A DNA stretch of 64,000 nt. Source: an uncultured Acetatifactor sp. Its GTDB lineage: Bacteria > Bacillota > Clostridia > Lachnospirales > Lachnospiraceae. The stretch is from positions 46,913 through 110,912 of the forward strand of contig CAJUSI010000056.1 in NCBI GenBank assembly GCA_910589035.1, in the 5' to 3' direction. The translations under genes and the position numbers were made by a program. Below, one piece after another: positions 26,533-36,060 of the stretch (the stretch's first letter is position 1; the number at the start of each line of letters is the position of its first letter). The notes under the pieces were generated by a model. The model saw only the letters and a list, made by a program, of their open reading frames with translations, was not told the origin of the DNA and made no database searches.

Positions 26533-26731
26533 ATTTTTCATCCTCTCCGGACTCCCGTATAAGGAGTTTCCGCAATTCATGTCTGAAAAGCCCTTCTTCC
26601 GGTCGGTCAGCCTGATTTGCCTGCAGATGATATGGACAGGCAGGGCTGCCCCATATGTGCTCCGGACTTTCACATGGGAAGATTTCTGACAGAAGCAAAT
26701 AAGCAGTAAGGCTTTATCCAATGATATTTTT

Positions 26732-26760
26732 ATTCTAAATGGATACAGGGAACGTGTCAA
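26732..26760 (-). promoter_or_regulatory. Sigma-A promoter for aroA
   Basis: On the minus strand, a perfect TTGACA (26760-26755), a 17-nt spacer and TAGAAT (26737-26732). The leader 26533-26725 has a small GGACTCC/GGAGTTTCC hairpin but no riboswitch I recognise. Confidence 0.8.
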
Positions 26761-26872
26761 GGAAGATCCTGAGTATTATAATGAAAAATGGTTATCTGCC
26801 AGGTTTAGCCAAAGGCAACTGTCTTGCACCGGCAAATTCCTGCGGCCAGGGGTATATATTGTCATTTGGCAT

Positions 26873-26901
26873 TTGACTATGCCGTAAACTTTATGTATGA
26901 T
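26873..26901 (+). promoter_or_regulatory. Sigma-A promoter for the AlaT-like gene
   Basis: TTGACT (26873-26878), a 17-nt spacer and TATGAT (26896-26901). Transcription would start near 26908, about 40 nt before the ATG. Confidence 0.8.
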
Positions 26902-26949
26902 AAGATAAATAAAGAAAGCATTACCGGCGGTGCAATGCGGGAGGAAGAG

Positions 26950-28167
26950 ATGAATCATATTAAATGTGCGGACAGAATGCAGTATGTGCATTCGGATATC
27001 AGAGGTGCTCTGTTTACCGAGGCGATGGAAATGCAGGAGAGGGGGATTGAGATCCTGAAGCTGAATACCGGAAATCCGGCGGCCTTTGGATTCAAGCTGC
27101 CGAAGAGCATAGAAAATGCGTTGGTGGGACAGGAAGAAAAGGGAGTGGGGTATTGCGATTTCAGAGGAATGCCCCGGGCCAGGGAGGCCATCTGTGAATA
27201 CGGGAGAAGGAAAGGAATTCAGGGGATTACACCGGAGGATATCTTTATCGGAAACGGGGTCAGCGAAGTGGTGTCTTTTGCGCTGACGCCCCTGCTGAAC
27301 CCAGGAGATGAGGTGCTGGTTCCCGCCCCAAGTTATTCCCTCTGGGGCAACTGCGTATATCTGGCAGGTGGCAGGCCGGTTTTCTATGTATGTGACGAAA
27401 GCGCCCACTGGTATCCGGACATCAGGGACATCCGTTCCAAAGTAACGGACAGGACGAAAGCAATCGTGCTCATCAATCCCAACAATCCTACAGGGGTCCT
27501 GTATCCGGAGGAGCTATTATTGCAGATTGCGGAAATCGCCAGGGAACATCATCTGCTGGTATTTTCCGATGAAATTTATGACAGACTTGTCATGGACGGA
27601 CTGGAACATACTTCCTTTGCGGCGCTGGCGCCGGATCTGCCTGTGGTAACCACCAACGGCCTTTCCAAATCCCATTGCCTGTGCGGATACCGGTGCGGCT
27701 GGATGGTAATCAGCGGCCCCGGCGGCCTGACAAAGGAGTACAGACAGGGAATCGTGCAGCTGACATCCATGCGGCTGTGCTCCAATACGTTGGCTCAGCT
27801 TGTCATTCCGGCAGCGCTGGAGGATATGGAGACTCCTTTCTCCATGGTTCGGCCTGGAGGGCGCATTTATGAACAAAGGGAAGCCGCGGCGGCGGAACTG
27901 GAAAAGATAGAGGGACTGACCTTTGTAAAGAATGACGCGGCCTTCTACCTTTTCCCGAAACTGGATGTGAAAAGGTTCCACATTACGGATGACAAAAGGT
28001 TTGCAGGGGATTTACTGCACGCAACCCATATCCTGCTGGTGCCGGGAAGCGGATTTGACTGGCCGGAGCCGGATCATTTCAGGATTGTCATGCTGCCGCA
28101 GGCAGAGGAACTGCGGCACGCCATGCGGAAGATGGGCGAGTTTCTGGACGGATACCGGCAGAAGTGA
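26950..28167 (+). CDS. AlaT-like PLP-dependent aminotransferase
   Basis: A 405-residue fold-type I aminotransferase, the same length as the AlaA/AlaT alanine-forming enzymes. KLNTGNPAAFGF, the PNNPTG motif, FSDEIYDRL and the PLP-binding Lys240 in NGLSKSHCLCGYRCGW are conserved. GGGAGGAAGAG points to the ATG at 26950 rather than the earlier frame starts. It probably interconverts pyruvate and alanine with glutamate, though other amino acid substrates are possible. It is monocistronic, with its own promoter. Confidence 0.92.
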   Translation: MNHIKCADRMQYVHSDIRGALFTEAMEMQERGIEILKLNTGNPAAFGFKLPKSIENALVGQEEKGVGYCDFRGMPRAREAICEYGRRKGIQGITPEDIFIGNGVSEVVSFALTPLLNPGDEVLVPAPSYSLWGNCVYLAGGRPVFYVCDESAHWYPDIRDIRSKVTDRTKAIVLINPNNPTGVLYPEELLLQIAEIAREHHLLVFSDEIYDRLVMDGLEHTSFAALAPDLPVVTTNGLSKSHCLCGYRCGWMVISGPGGLTKEYRQGIVQLTSMRLCSNTLAQLVIPAALEDMETPFSMVRPGGRIYEQREAAAAELEKIEGLTFVKNDAAFYLFPKLDVKRFHITDDKRFAGDLLHATHILLVPGSGFDWPEPDHFRIVMLPQAEELRHAMRKMGEFLDGYRQK

Positions 28168-28437
28168 GAGAAGAATTTCTAAGCGGTCTGCTGAATTGCA
28201 TTCGGCATAGGACACCCGCTAAGAAAATCTAAATTGCACACAGAGGAATGCCAAAGAGAATTCTATTCGTTTTGTGCGGGTATTTTTCCAAGCACGATTT
28301 TGTGATTTGCTTGCAACGATTGTTCTTGACAACAGAACTGTGTTCTATTGTATGGGCCGCCGGAGGCGGCATGACGGGAAAGTGTGAGGGGAAGGCCTAA
28401 AACCGGGGATTCAGGAGAACAGGAAGCGGAGGAGTTC

Positions 28438-28863
28438 ATGAGGATTTCGACAAAGGGCAGATATGCCACCAGAATTATGCTGGATCTGGCATTAAACGAT
28501 ACGGGAGAATGCATTAAGCTGAAGGATATTGCTGCCAGGCAGGGGATTTCCGAAAAGTACCTGGAACAGATCATCTCGGTGCTGCACAAAGGAGGCTACG
28601 TGAAAAGTGTCAGGGGCGCGCAGGGAGGATACCGCCTTGCAAAGGATCCGGGGGAATGCACGGTGGGAATGATTCTGCGTCTGACGGAAGGTTCCATGGC
28701 TCCGGTGGCCTGCCTGGAGGACGGAACGAAGGAATGTGAGCGCTGTGATACCTGTGAGACTCTGGCGGTCTGGAAAGCGCTTTATGACGCCGTGAACGGG
28801 GTCATCGACGGCGTGACCATTGCGGATCTGGCGGACAGGAGCCGGAAAAGAGGGCAGGCATAG
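28438..28863 (+). CDS. Rrf2-family transcriptional regulator (IscR-like)
   Basis: A 141-residue Rrf2 protein. An N-terminal winged helix (MRISTKGRYATRIMLDLA; ISEKYLEQIISVLHKGGYVKS; RGAQGGYRLAK) is followed by a cysteine cluster, CLEDGTKECERCDTC, near residues 92-106. IscR-type members bind a [2Fe-2S] cluster through three such Cys and control Fe-S or redox genes; here four Cys are present. GGAGGAG precedes the ATG at 28438. No iscS/iscU or nif genes follow; the next gene is convergent. A TTGACA at 28326 begins a plausible promoter. Confidence 0.93.
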   Translation: MRISTKGRYATRIMLDLALNDTGECIKLKDIAARQGISEKYLEQIISVLHKGGYVKSVRGAQGGYRLAKDPGECTVGMILRLTEGSMAPVACLEDGTKECERCDTCETLAVWKALYDAVNGVIDGVTIADLADRSRKRGQA

Positions 28864-28981
28864 GCAGATTCGGCTGTGCCGTGGGGCAAAGTCCGGGACT
28901 GCCGAATCCTGGGACAGGCGAACCCCGGAGCCACCGAACTCAGGAACAGCCGAATCCCTGCAAGCCCCGGAATTCGCGCGG

Positions 28982-30115
28982 TCAGTCCCGGAAAATGCAG
29001 AGAGCGCCCTTCAGCTTCAGGCTGTCCCGCAGCTCCCTTCCCTGGGGCGTCTTGCGGTAAAACTGTAAGGTGCCGATGCCGCCGGAGCCTGCCTGCAGGG
29101 GGGACTTTACCCGCTTGCCGTCCGGGGATTCATAGCGAAGCTGCAGCAGCTCCCATTTCGTGCAGCTTCCGGAGATTTTGATTACCACATCCTTATTCTG
29201 GGCCAGAATATGCCAGATGTAGCGGTTCTCCGTCTCCTTTGCCTCCCATTTGCACCGGCTGCATTCAAAATCTTCATCCATATAGGTCAGCTGCACCAGA
29301 AACCTGCGCCTCAGGGGAAAGCAGAGAAACCTGGGACTGAAGGCAGTCAGGGCAAGTGCAGAATGCCGCAGCTGCCCTTCGGAACGGCTGCTTTCCAGAC
29401 ACCCGCAGGCAAACTGGAACCAATGCCTGTCAAAGCGCCGCCCCCAATGCTTGTCCGCATAGCCGTAGCTGAGCTCCGGCGTGACCTCATAAATGACATC
29501 GTCCAGGGTAACGCTGCCCTTAAAATAGCTGCGGATTCCTTCCCCATGCCAATAGCTGTCCAAAAGGTGCAGCGACTGAAAAAGCTTTCCGCCCCGAATG
29601 CCGGTATGGCAGGAAAGCTCCTTCAACACCGTTAAATCCCATTCCATATATCCGGCGTCGGCCATAAAGGAACGGTGCCTTGCTTCCTCCTGTGTCACAT
29701 ACACAAAACCTTTCAGCCTGTCCTCGCTGTAGAGACAGTCCCCCTTCTGACAGGGGGATGCATCGTCTCCGGTCAGCCGCATCACCAGAGGAGTGCCCGT
29801 GGCCTCCAGGGCGGATATGGGATAGAAGGTATGAAGCTGCCTGCCGCCCTCCCCGCTCTCGTCGGGGAAGACGCCGGCCTTCACCATTACATAAGAAGGC
29901 CTTGGGCCGTGTCTTTTGGAGCGGGGCCGCCATCCCAGAATGGGACGCTCCTGCCCCAGCCCCGGATTTACCACAAATATCTCCACGAAAAAAGTACGGG
30001 TTTTGCCCGTCTCAGGCTCTGTGCCGGAGAAGGAATGCCACCAGCGCACATACCCCCGTTTTGTGAGAGAACCCTGCAGCATATATGAATTTCTTGTCAG
30101 GTCAGATAGATTCAT
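28982..30115 (-). CDS. Tocopherol-cyclase-like lipocalin-fold protein
   Basis: A 377-residue protein of the family named after plant tocopherol cyclase, which also occurs in Firmicutes that make no tocopherol. YWHGEGIRSYFKGSV near residue 190, then IYEVTPELSYGYADKHWGRRF, and a Trp/Tyr-rich beta pattern support the assignment. No signal peptide is evident, so it may be cytosolic. The biochemical role in bacteria is unknown; binding or modification of a hydrophobic ligand is a guess. The 5' flank contains interlocking inverted repeats (30141-30248) that could control it. It converges on the Rrf2 gene. Confidence 0.75.
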   Translation of the reverse strand: MNLSDLTRNSYMLQGSLTKRGYVRWWHSFSGTEPETGKTRTFFVEIFVVNPGLGQERPILGWRPRSKRHGPRPSYVMVKAGVFPDESGEGGRQLHTFYPISALEATGTPLVMRLTGDDASPCQKGDCLYSEDRLKGFVYVTQEEARHRSFMADAGYMEWDLTVLKELSCHTGIRGGKLFQSLHLLDSYWHGEGIRSYFKGSVTLDDVIYEVTPELSYGYADKHWGRRFDRHWFQFACGCLESSRSEGQLRHSALALTAFSPRFLCFPLRRRFLVQLTYMDEDFECSRCKWEAKETENRYIWHILAQNKDVVIKISGSCTKWELLQLRYESPDGKRVKSPLQAGSGGIGTLQFYRKTPQGRELRDSLKLKGALCIFRD

Positions 30116-30140
30116 CCGATGCCCCGTTTCTTTAAACTAT

Positions 30141-30248
30141 ACTGCATAACGCTGAATACTGCCTGATGCAATCATGCGATTTGAACCGGTCAGCATTATG
30201 CAGTCTGGTTTCATGGCAAGTGAGATCGCCAGGCAGTATAAATTGTCA
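30141..30248. repeat. Interlocking inverted repeats upstream of the tocopherol-cyclase-like gene
   Basis: ACTGCATAACGCTGA (30141-30155) is the inverse of TCAGCATTATGCAGT (30190-30204) except for one base. TACTGCCTG (30157-30165) is the inverse of CAGGCAGTA (30240-30248). The order left1-left2-right1-right2 allows a pseudoknot or two alternative folds. Confidence 0.65.
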
Positions 30249-30327
30249 GAGAATATAAGAATCCAGTTCCGTTTCAGAGCCTTTTGAGACAATTTCCGGG
30301 AATAGTTAAAAATATTTTTACAATCCC

Positions 30328-31959
30328 TTATTCCAGCAAATACACATTATAATACTTATCCTGTCTGACGAGCGCATATGAGGTCAAATGAGGATTATCA
30401 GCAATTAACTGCTCCAGCACATCCGGGGGGGCATCCATGTAGACCACGATCTTTTCCGCATTTTGCAGCTTTTTATCAGAGAGTTCTTCCCTTTGATCGT
30501 AGGACAGATAGAATACCTGTGCAAAGGGCCATAATTGGTTATCCACATACCAGCTGCGGTACGAAAAGGTGGAACCGAATACCATGATTAACGGATATTC
30601 ACTATATTCCTTTGAGAATTCCAGCTTTTCAGCATCCTCTTCATAAAGGAACAGGACATTCTTCCTGGCATACCCGAATGCTGCCGGAATCAGTGCCAAT
30701 ACCAGTGTGCTGACAGCCACGATTCCGGAAACGAACCGCCTTTTTCCTGCGGAGCCATCAGATTGTCTGATACTGTCTGCAAGGACGGAAAAAGCGCTCC
30801 AAAGAGTATATGCCATAAAGGGAAATATCAAAGCTGCTACCGGATAAAAATAACGGCATGACGCTTCTCCCACAATCAGTGAGCCTCCGCACAATATAAT
30901 ATAGGACAGAAACAGAGAGAAAGGAATCGCCAGCATTCTGCAGACAAAATTATGGACGTTTTTCCAACCGTTCTTTCGAATCACCAGCCCTGTTAACAGC
31001 AGAAGCATTACAGCAAAAAGGACGAGACAGGGATACAGGGTACCCGAGAAAATCCAGTTCTGCATATAGCCGATAAAGATGGAAAGCCGGTCCTTCATCT
31101 CTCCCCCGAACAGCCCATGCAATACCCCGGTTCCGCGGTAGCCGCCGAAAATGTGCTGCAGAGAAGCGGGGAAGGACACCACGCCTAACGCAATTGACAG
31201 GGTACAGGCCGCTCCGTAAATCAACATCCTCCAGACCCCCTTTCTGCAGAAAAGTACATATAAGGAATAAAAAGCCGTCAAAAAGAAGGGGATCAGCAAC
31301 GCGAAATAATGGGTCAGGAAAGCGCAATAACAAATGGAGGCCCCTGCGGTAAGCAAAAGGATAAAACGCCGTATGCTGCAGGTCCTGTTCTTCATCAGCA
31401 GAACGAAAACAAGAGCATATGCAGTGCTCCACATTGTGGACATGGCATACATTCTGGTCAGCATAATGCAGCTGATTGTAGGCGGCGCCACCGCATAGAT
31501 CAACCCTGCCAGCAGTGCGGCGAATTCACGGTTTGGAATGAGCCTGTCGCCCATATGGTAAAACAAGGCCAGAATACAGCCATAGGTGATTAAGGAGAAA
31601 AACAGATTCAGCAGGATACCGAACCATTTATAAAAACTGTTTGGGAAAAAAGACATAAGCGTATGCAGCGCCAGATAATAAAGAGGCGGATGCACATCCG
31701 CGATCTGGTTTTGCACAACCGTCTCATAATCGAAACGATGGTCACTGCGTATAAAGAAACGGCTTTGCAGATCATATCCGCTTTTCCATGTAAAGTTAAC
31801 AGGATTCATCTCATTCGGGGCAACGGACACCGACCAGTATGAATAATACTCATCTTCATGAAAACCTGCTTTCTTTGCGCCAAAAAATAATACAAGTCCT
31901 ATATGCATCACAGCAATGACGATTGCCAGAACTACAAACCACTTTTTTGTCATCCCCAT
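30328..31959 (-). CDS. GT-C-type membrane glycosyltransferase (PMT/ArnT-like)
   Basis: A 543-residue polytopic protein with 10 or more hydrophobic segments. A first membrane helix is followed by HEDEYYSYW near residues 35-43, an acidic motif in the first extracellular loop as in GT-C enzymes, and DVHPPLYYLALH near residue 90, typical of family 39-like glycosyltransferases. These use polyprenyl-phosphate sugars outside the membrane. The ATG at 31959 follows AAAGGAG and overlaps the upstream gene's stop by 10 nt, so the two are coupled. The DNA is visibly more AT-rich than its neighbours. Confidence 0.82.
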   Translation of the reverse strand: MGMTKKWFVVLAIVIAVMHIGLVLFFGAKKAGFHEDEYYSYWSVSVAPNEMNPVNFTWKSGYDLQSRFFIRSDHRFDYETVVQNQIADVHPPLYYLALHTLMSFFPNSFYKWFGILLNLFFSLITYGCILALFYHMGDRLIPNREFAALLAGLIYAVAPPTISCIMLTRMYAMSTMWSTAYALVFVLLMKNRTCSIRRFILLLTAGASICYCAFLTHYFALLIPFFLTAFYSLYVLFCRKGVWRMLIYGAACTLSIALGVVSFPASLQHIFGGYRGTGVLHGLFGGEMKDRLSIFIGYMQNWIFSGTLYPCLVLFAVMLLLLTGLVIRKNGWKNVHNFVCRMLAIPFSLFLSYIILCGGSLIVGEASCRYFYPVAALIFPFMAYTLWSAFSVLADSIRQSDGSAGKRRFVSGIVAVSTLVLALIPAAFGYARKNVLFLYEEDAEKLEFSKEYSEYPLIMVFGSTFSYRSWYVDNQLWPFAQVFYLSYDQREELSDKKLQNAEKIVVYMDAPPDVLEQLIADNPHLTSYALVRQDKYYNVYLLE

Positions 31960-33761
31960 TCCGCGCTCCTTTCCGTCGATTCCTCCGTACTGTGTATTAC
32001 CACATATCCGATCAATGGCGTTATTACCACAAGACAATAAACATACCGAAGTATCGCCACAGGGCCAAGATAGCAGGTGCCCAGATACATCAGCGGAATA
32101 ACGCCTGTCAACCCGGCATCTTTTCGCCTGCGGTATACACTCCAGAACAGGAAATAAGTCAAAAACCAGATCCAGAATTCCGGTCGGTGCAGATATCCAA
32201 TCACAGGTACATTCAGGTCTCGATAAACCGGCAAATAAATCAGACCCGGCCAACTACAATATTCTCTCTTGACTACTTCGGGCCCCAGCCATATTAACTT
32301 ATGGTATAATTCTATGGCGCCGGAGGCATACTGACCTCTGTCCAGAGGGTACCAGTATCCCATGGTATTGGTCACCCAGGCTTCAATATATTCATCAGGG
32401 AATTTTACCCCCATTTTCACATACAGCTTTATAAAATTTAGAAAATTTTCTTTCATCAGTTCTTCATTTGCGTTGCTTTTTACCATGTCTGCCAGATAAG
32501 GATTATAAGCTTGGATATCCTCCTTAGGCATATAGGCACATATCTCATTATAATCTGTTTCACTGATATCGTTGTACCGGTAGAAGGCTACTCTGGCAAG
32601 GCACTGCAGAGGCATACAAAAGGTTTCCCTGTAACGGTCGTCGGTTCTGGCATTGGTTGCCGCTATTAAAGCCGCGTTTGCCAGACCTGTCAGAAGGCAG
32701 AGACCAGCAAGAAGCCCTGCCCCATATAATTTCAGTTTCCGCTTTCTTTTTGCAAGAAGCAGGATGAGGATTGTGCCGGCAGCAATTGCATAAAGAGCGT
32801 TATTTCGCATCAGGCAGCATAAAACGCCGCTGAGAAAGAAACCTGCATAGGTATACCAGCGGAATTTCTCCTTATCAAAAAGTAATCTGACTACAAAAAT
32901 AATAAACCACAGGAAAAATGCGGCGAACATCACATCCTTTGTGGCTGTGATAGAAAACATGGCGTGCATGGGAAACAATGCGAAAAACAACACTGCCCCG
33001 ACTCGATATGCTCTTGGCACTCTACGCTTATACAGATAATACGCGCAATAGGCAAAAGAAGCGGATAGTATCAGCATTTGAAGCAGAGTAAAAAACTGCA
33101 TTCCCGTGGATACATCTCCCAGAGCCAAACCAAACCTGTAAAAGGCCCCCATGAGAAGTGTGTGCAGCAGCGGATGATGGGTAAGGTATTGGTTTTCCAG
33201 AACTTCGGTCATCTGGAATGGATAATCATAAACGAAATTACCGGGCCACCACCACAAAAAAATAGGAAGATATGCGGCAAAAATGAGAAGCCAGACAATG
33301 AAAAAATACCATTTTGTAATGTTACCATTACATTTCTGCTTGCCATATTGATTTAATCTGTCAAACTGCAGCAGTATTTCTTCAGATATCGGAATCGTAC
33401 CCATTGCAATTCCCGCTATTACAGCAAACTGCAGTAAAATCACCTGGATCGATTGAAAGATATCATTTACAAAATGAGCATAGGTTCCGTAAACGATGGC
33501 GGCCGCCATCAGAAGACCACAGACAGCTGAACTGCAATGCAGTCTGCGATCAGTTCTTTGCAGCATACGGTTGAAAAGCCACATCCCGGCGATCCATCCC
33601 AGCAGACTCCAGATATTATATCCAAATTGCCCTACACCATAGAAGGCGCCCTGTAACTGAAAAAAAGAGAATATATGTTTCAGTGAAAATACAAAGCATA
33701 TTCCGCAAAACAATGATATAAGTTTACGGAGCAGTTTAGCAGTCTTATGGTTTATTTTCAT
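31950..33761 (-). CDS. DUF6020-like polytopic membrane protein
   Basis: A 603-residue protein with about 12 hydrophobic segments and a long soluble-looking stretch near residues 385-480. YLPIFLWWWPGNFVYDYPFQ near residue 160, HHPLLHTLLMG and TKDVMFAAFFLW resemble DUF6020 proteins of Firmicutes, thought to be GT-C-like enzymes for surface glycans. The function is not established. AAGGGG precedes the start. It is the first gene of an AT-rich two-gene operon, coupled to the glycosyltransferase downstream. The base composition suggests a transferred pair. Confidence 0.75.
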   Translation of the reverse strand: MKINHKTAKLLRKLISLFCGICFVFSLKHIFSFFQLQGAFYGVGQFGYNIWSLLGWIAGMWLFNRMLQRTDRRLHCSSAVCGLLMAAAIVYGTYAHFVNDIFQSIQVILLQFAVIAGIAMGTIPISEEILLQFDRLNQYGKQKCNGNITKWYFFIVWLLIFAAYLPIFLWWWPGNFVYDYPFQMTEVLENQYLTHHPLLHTLLMGAFYRFGLALGDVSTGMQFFTLLQMLILSASFAYCAYYLYKRRVPRAYRVGAVLFFALFPMHAMFSITATKDVMFAAFFLWFIIFVVRLLFDKEKFRWYTYAGFFLSGVLCCLMRNNALYAIAAGTILILLLAKRKRKLKLYGAGLLAGLCLLTGLANAALIAATNARTDDRYRETFCMPLQCLARVAFYRYNDISETDYNEICAYMPKEDIQAYNPYLADMVKSNANEELMKENFLNFIKLYVKMGVKFPDEYIEAWVTNTMGYWYPLDRGQYASGAIELYHKLIWLGPEVVKREYCSWPGLIYLPVYRDLNVPVIGYLHRPEFWIWFLTYFLFWSVYRRRKDAGLTGVIPLMYLGTCYLGPVAILRYVYCLVVITPLIGYVVIHSTEESTERSAEWG

Positions 33762-33854
33762 ATAAATACCCCTTGCACGCTTTTGTATGCATATTAATCA
33801 AAAATATCGTGTGGAAGTAAATTGCCTGCAGAATGCGGAGCGCTTCCTTGTAAT

Positions 33855-33883
33855 ACCATATATGGAATAAACCTCCTTGTCAA
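33855..33883 (-). promoter_or_regulatory. Promoter for the two glycosyltransferase-like genes
   Basis: On the minus strand, TTGACA (33883-33878), a 17-nt spacer and TATGGT (33860-33855). On the plus strand, TGGAAT-17-TACAAT (33988-34016) may drive the ATPase gene. Confidence 0.6.
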
Positions 33884-34073
33884 GAATATTTTGGTTCTTT
33901 CCAGACTTAATTGAAAGCATCGCTTTGTCTGTGTGCAGAATAATAGACTGCATATGGAATTGTCAAGAAGATCGCCGGAAAAAATGCTGGAATTAATAAT
34001 GGGGACATGGTACAATGTTGTCCCAGAAGGTCATTGGAACAACTTATTAAGAAGGGAAAGGACTGAAGCAGAA

Positions 34074-35897
34074 ATGAAAACACAGACAGAACTGAGGACG
34101 CTGCTGCGTTCTATCGACCATAAAAGCTACCCGGCCTATAAGTCTCTGGCGGGAGCCTGGAAATTTGACAGGTATACCCTGGTGATCGATCATGTGCAGG
34201 GGGATCCCTTTGCGGCTCCCTCCAGCCTCCATGTGGAGATTCCCCATACGCTGGCGAAATTTCCTCCCGCATACTACCAGAGGGACTGCTCCCGTATTGC
34301 CCTTCAGGATTACCTGACAAGGCAGGTGGCAAAGCAGTTTGAACAGTATAATTTCAGGGCGAAGGGCTCGGGGAAGAGCGGCCTTCTGTCCATCAGCCGC
34401 TGCGGACAGGCGGTGCTGGAGCGCAGCGCCTGCAGCATCACCGGAAACGGCCTGATCGTCCGTTTCCATGTGGGATTCCCTGCCTTTGGGCGTACCATCA
34501 ATGCCGGAGAGCTGGACAAAATTCTCTTTGAATTTCTCCCCCGCTGTGTGGAGAACAGCCTCTTCTACGCCCGGCTGGATTCCAGGAAGGTGGAGGCGGC
34601 CGTGCATCTGGCGGAAGATCAGAATGAAGTCCGCCGGATTCTGAAGGAGGAAAAGCTGGTTGCCTTTGTGGCAAACGGCTCTGTCCTGCCCAGAAAGAGC
34701 GGTGTGTCCGACCTTCCCATGGCGGACAGTATCCCCTTTACCTCCCCGGCCTCCATGGAGAGGACCTTTCAGCTGCCCCATCGCGGAGAAATCAGCGGTA
34801 TGGCCGTTCCGGAGGGAATTACTCTCATTGTGGGGGGAGGCTATCACGGAAAATCTACCCTGCTGGAGGCCATCCAGATGGGAGTCTACGATCATATTGC
34901 AGGGGATGGCAGGGAATTTGTCATCACCGACGACACGGCCTTGAAGCTTCGGGCGGAGGATGGCAGATCCATACGAAATGTGGACATTTCCCTGTTTATC
35001 AATGATCTGCCCAATAAAAAGGACACCACGAAATTTTCCACGGAGGATGCCAGCGGCTCCACCTCCCAGGCGGCCGGCGTGGTGGAAGGGATGGAAGCGG
35101 GCGCACGCTTATTCCTTATTGACGAAGATACCTCCGCCACCAATTTCATGGTGCGGGACGAGTTTATGCAGCAGGTGATTGTAAGAGACAAGGAGCCCAT
35201 TACCCCGTTTCTGGAGAGAGCGGGGGAGCTCTACGGGAAGGCGGGAATCTCCACCATCCTGGTGGCGGGGAGCTCCGGTGCGTTTTTCTATATAGCGGAT
35301 CATATCCTGATGATGGACTGTTACCGGCCGGTGGATATCACGGAAAAGGTAAAGGCTCTCTGCAGCGGACATGCTGCGCCCAGAACCCAGGCACCGGGGT
35401 TTGCGGTACCGGAATTTACAAGGGTTCTTCCGGCTTTCCGGAAAACCCGGAAAGGGCATGACAGAGGATGGGACGGGCGGGAGCAGGAAGCCAGGAGCAT
35501 CGGATACGGCGGCGGCCGGGGGAAAGAAAACGCCGGACAGGACGAGAGAGGGCGCGGGGATGCCCGCGGCGGACAGCGAGAGGCTGGCCGGTATGAGCAT
35601 ATGAAGACCAAAGCCTATGGACTGGAATCCTTCTCTTTGGATAAGGAAGAGGTCAATGTGAGGTACCTGGAGCAGCTTCTGGATTCGGAGCAGGTGAATG
35701 CGCTGGCACATTTGCTGCGCTACGGCCTGGAACAGGTGCTGGACGGGAAGAAATCGGTGCGCCAGACCGTGCAGGCCATCTGGAGCGCCTGGGAGAAGGA
35801 GGAATGGAAGCCCTTCTGCAGTTCCTTTGTGCCCTGCGGGCTGGCAAAGCCCAGAATCCAGGAGCTATACGCCTGCCTGAACCGGTTTCGCGGATGA
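34074..35897 (+). CDS. ABC-class ATPase (COG3044 family)
   Basis: A 607-residue soluble protein of the 'predicted ATPase of the ABC class' family. Walker A is GGGYHGKSTLLEA with Lys260, Walker B is RLFLIDEDTSATNFM around Asp350, and SGSTSQAAG between them may be the signature loop. There are no membrane segments, so it is not a transporter. Residues about 455-515 are an unusual Gly/Arg-rich stretch (GGGRGKENAGQDERGRGDAR) inserted before the conserved C-terminus. I chose the ATG at 34074, the first after AAAGGA. The cellular role of the family is not known to me. Confidence 0.88.
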   Translation: MKTQTELRTLLRSIDHKSYPAYKSLAGAWKFDRYTLVIDHVQGDPFAAPSSLHVEIPHTLAKFPPAYYQRDCSRIALQDYLTRQVAKQFEQYNFRAKGSGKSGLLSISRCGQAVLERSACSITGNGLIVRFHVGFPAFGRTINAGELDKILFEFLPRCVENSLFYARLDSRKVEAAVHLAEDQNEVRRILKEEKLVAFVANGSVLPRKSGVSDLPMADSIPFTSPASMERTFQLPHRGEISGMAVPEGITLIVGGGYHGKSTLLEAIQMGVYDHIAGDGREFVITDDTALKLRAEDGRSIRNVDISLFINDLPNKKDTTKFSTEDASGSTSQAAGVVEGMEAGARLFLIDEDTSATNFMVRDEFMQQVIVRDKEPITPFLERAGELYGKAGISTILVAGSSGAFFYIADHILMMDCYRPVDITEKVKALCSGHAAPRTQAPGFAVPEFTRVLPAFRKTRKGHDRGWDGREQEARSIGYGGGRGKENAGQDERGRGDARGGQREAGRYEHMKTKAYGLESFSLDKEEVNVRYLEQLLDSEQVNALAHLLRYGLEQVLDGKKSVRQTVQAIWSAWEKEEWKPFCSSFVPCGLAKPRIQELYACLNRFRG

Positions 35898-36060
35898 GAA
35901 GGGGGTGCGGGCAATTCCCAGGAAGGTTTATGGCTTTCAGGATTTGTATCCGCATAGGTGGAAAAGCCATGTGCCCGGGGTGAAATCTTTCCGTGGACAG
36001 GGGAAGAATATGGGTGTAAAATGAATAGCATAGAATAATTAAGAAAGCAGGGTGTGAGAA

